The notes below the pieces were generated by a model that searched no databases, was not told the DNA's origin, and saw nothing but the letters and a program-made list of their open reading frames with translations. Below are positions 62,935 to 64,000 of a stretch of 64,000 bases of DNA, one piece after another; position 1 is the stretch's first letter; each line of letters begins with the position of its first letter. Location of the stretch: NCBI RefSeq assembly GCF_022227765.1, contig NZ_JAJMLZ010000010.1, forward strand, positions 1 to 64,000. The letters run 5' to 3'. Source of the DNA: Ectothiorhodospira shaposhnikovii (GTDB taxonomy: Bacteria > Pseudomonadota > Gammaproteobacteria > Ectothiorhodospirales > Ectothiorhodospiraceae). The position numbers and the translations under genes are program-made.

Positions 62935-64000
62935 ATGAGCAAAGTCCTGATTATCGGCGCCGGCGGCGTTGGCGGAGTTGTCACCCACAAATGCGCGCAG
63001 CATCCGGAGGTCTTCACGGAGATCTGTCTGGCCAGCCGCAACGAGGCCAAGTGCCGCGCCATCGCGGCCCAGCTGGACCGTCCCATCCAGACCGCCCAGG
63101 TGGACGCGGACGACGTGGAGGCCCTGGTGGCCCTGATCGAGTCCTTCAAGCCTGATGTCCTCATCCATGTGGCCCTGCCCTACCAGGACCTGACCATCAT
63201 GGAAGCCTGCCTGCGCACCGGCACCCCCTACCTGGATACCGCCAACTACGAACACCCCGACGAGGCCAAGTTCGAGTACAAGGAGCAGTGGGCGTTCCAG
63301 GACCGCTACGCCAAGGCCAACCTCATGGCTACCCTGGGCTGCGGCTTCGATCCGGGGATGACCAACATCTACTGCGCCTGGGGTCAGAAGAACCTGTTCG
63401 ACGAAATCCACCGCATCGACATCCTGGATGCCAACGGCGGCGACCACGGCTACCCGTTCGCCACCAACTTCAACCCCGAGATCAACATCCGCGAGATCAC
63501 CGCCAACGGCCGCTATTGGGAGGAAGGCGAGTGGAAGGAAACCGCTCCCCTGGCGGAAAAGCGGGTGTTCGACTTCGACGGCATCGGTCCCAAGGATATC
63601 TACCTGCTCTACCATGAGGAGCTGGAGTCCCTGTGCCGCAACATCAAGGGTCTCAAGCGCATCCGTTTCTGGATGACCTTCTCCGAAAAGTACATCACCC
63701 ACCTGAAGGTGCTGGAGAACGTGGGCATGACCTCCATCGAGCCCATCCGCTTCGAAGGCAAGGAGATCATCCCCCTGCAGTTCCTCAAGGCCATCCTGCC
63801 CGACCCGGCTTCCCTGGGGCCTCGCACCAAGGGCAAGACCAACATCGGCGTGATCCTGGACGGCATCAAGGACGGCAAGCGGCGCAAGGTCTACATCTAC
63901 AACATCTGCGACCACGAGGCCTGCTACCGGGAAGTGCAGTCCCAGGCCATTTCCTACACCACCGGCGTGCCCGCCGTCACCGGCGCCATGCTCATGGTAC
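62935..64000 (+). CDS. Carboxynorspermidine/saccharopine dehydrogenase family protein (cut by window edge)
   Basis: The frame starts at ATG 62935 (GAGG a few bases before) and runs to the end of the window without a stop, 355 codons seen. The N-terminus is a Rossmann fold (KVLIIGAGGVGGVVTHKCAQ) with LASRNEAKCRAIA. The centre has ATLGCGFDPGMTNIYCAWG and ANGGDHGYPFATNFNPEINI, typical of the Lys9-like dehydrogenases that act in the carboxynorspermidine route to polyamines (condensing aspartate semialdehyde with a diamine and NADPH). A partner carboxynorspermidine decarboxylase gene would be expected just beyond the right edge. Confidence 0.85.
   Translation, partial: MSKVLIIGAGGVGGVVTHKCAQHPEVFTEICLASRNEAKCRAIAAQLDRPIQTAQVDADDVEALVALIESFKPDVLIHVALPYQDLTIMEACLRTGTPYLDTANYEHPDEAKFEYKEQWAFQDRYAKANLMATLGCGFDPGMTNIYCAWGQKNLFDEIHRIDILDANGGDHGYPFATNFNPEINIREITANGRYWEEGEWKETAPLAEKRVFDFDGIGPKDIYLLYHEELESLCRNIKGLKRIRFWMTFSEKYITHLKVLENVGMTSIEPIRFEGKEIIPLQFLKAILPDPASLGPRTKGKTNIGVILDGIKDGKRRKVYIYNICDHEACYREVQSQAISYTTGVPAVTGAMLMV

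Overview
The window is 64 kb of high-GC chromosomal DNA from a bacterium. The gene content (ZapE, PutA/PutP, DauA-like SulP permease, a liu leucine-catabolism cluster with a MerR-type regulator, short REP-type palindromes, TrpB, PdxH) points to a gammaproteobacterium, perhaps of the Chromatiales/Ectothiorhodospiraceae type. No rRNA or tRNA gene was seen to fix this, so the taxonomy is inference. Coding density is high. There is no CRISPR array, no intact insertion sequence and no intact prophage. Several decayed gene fragments and one apparent frameshift are present.

Layout. 1-1,700: the cut-off end of an AraC-type regulator, a truncated hemoglobin, and a gene-poor scar holding fragments of a sugar-type ABC ATPase and a Fic protein. 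1.7-7.4 kb: a CrtI-like desaturase overlapping pdxH, then a minus-strand set of an unknown membrane protein, a MoxR-type AAA+ ATPase and a VWA protein. 7.4-9.7 kb: a DUF5610-type gene bracketed by inverted copies of an ~80-bp repeat, plus small unknown genes. 9.8-13.7 kb: trpB, zapE and a NERD-domain protein. 13.8-18.2 kb: a frameshifted HD-GYP response regulator coupled to a large hybrid kinase. 18.2-24.5 kb: a short-form hybrid cluster protein with an FNR/NnrR-like box upstream, a decayed contractile-tail sheath/tube remnant, a J-domain/DUF1566/TPR protein, a MuiA-like protein and a tartrate/malate-type dehydrogenase.

24.5-50 kb is the functional heart: branched-chain amino acid and acyl-CoA catabolism. 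A minus-strand run of ten genes holds a Liv-type ABC transporter (livG, livH, livM, binding protein, livF) with an embedded acyl-CoA synthetase, a universal stress protein, and the complete electron route etfB-etfA-ETF:quinone oxidoreductase. Next come an AMP-binding protein with eroded catalytic motifs, the MerR-type regulator LiuR, and the plus-strand operon liuA-liuB-liuC-liuD-maoC-liuE. After a methyltransferase and an outer-membrane barrel comes acetoacetyl-CoA synthetase. The logic is import of leucine or related amino acids, oxidation through isovaleryl-CoA, electron delivery via ETF to quinone, cleavage of HMG-CoA to acetyl-CoA plus acetoacetate, and activation of acetoacetate. Four ACGT-rich near-palindromes lie in the three intergenic regions that control these units. 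Three of them overlap a TTGACG -35 element followed 17 bp later by a possible -10.

50-64 kb: DUF4197 protein, a small membrane protein, putA and putP divergently arranged with a 37-aa membrane peptide gene translationally coupled to putP, a SulP/DauA-like permease, a membrane-anchored hydrolase, a PfkB-family kinase, an HDOD protein, an unknown protein, and the start of a carboxynorspermidine/saccharopine dehydrogenase that runs off the right edge.

No single locus can be declared a new system from sequence alone. The best candidates for follow-up are the LiuR-box network with its attached outer-membrane barrel and motif-eroded AMP-binding protein, the AAA+/VWA/membrane triad, the repeat-bracketed DUF5610 gene, and the J-domain fusion beside the decayed tail genes.
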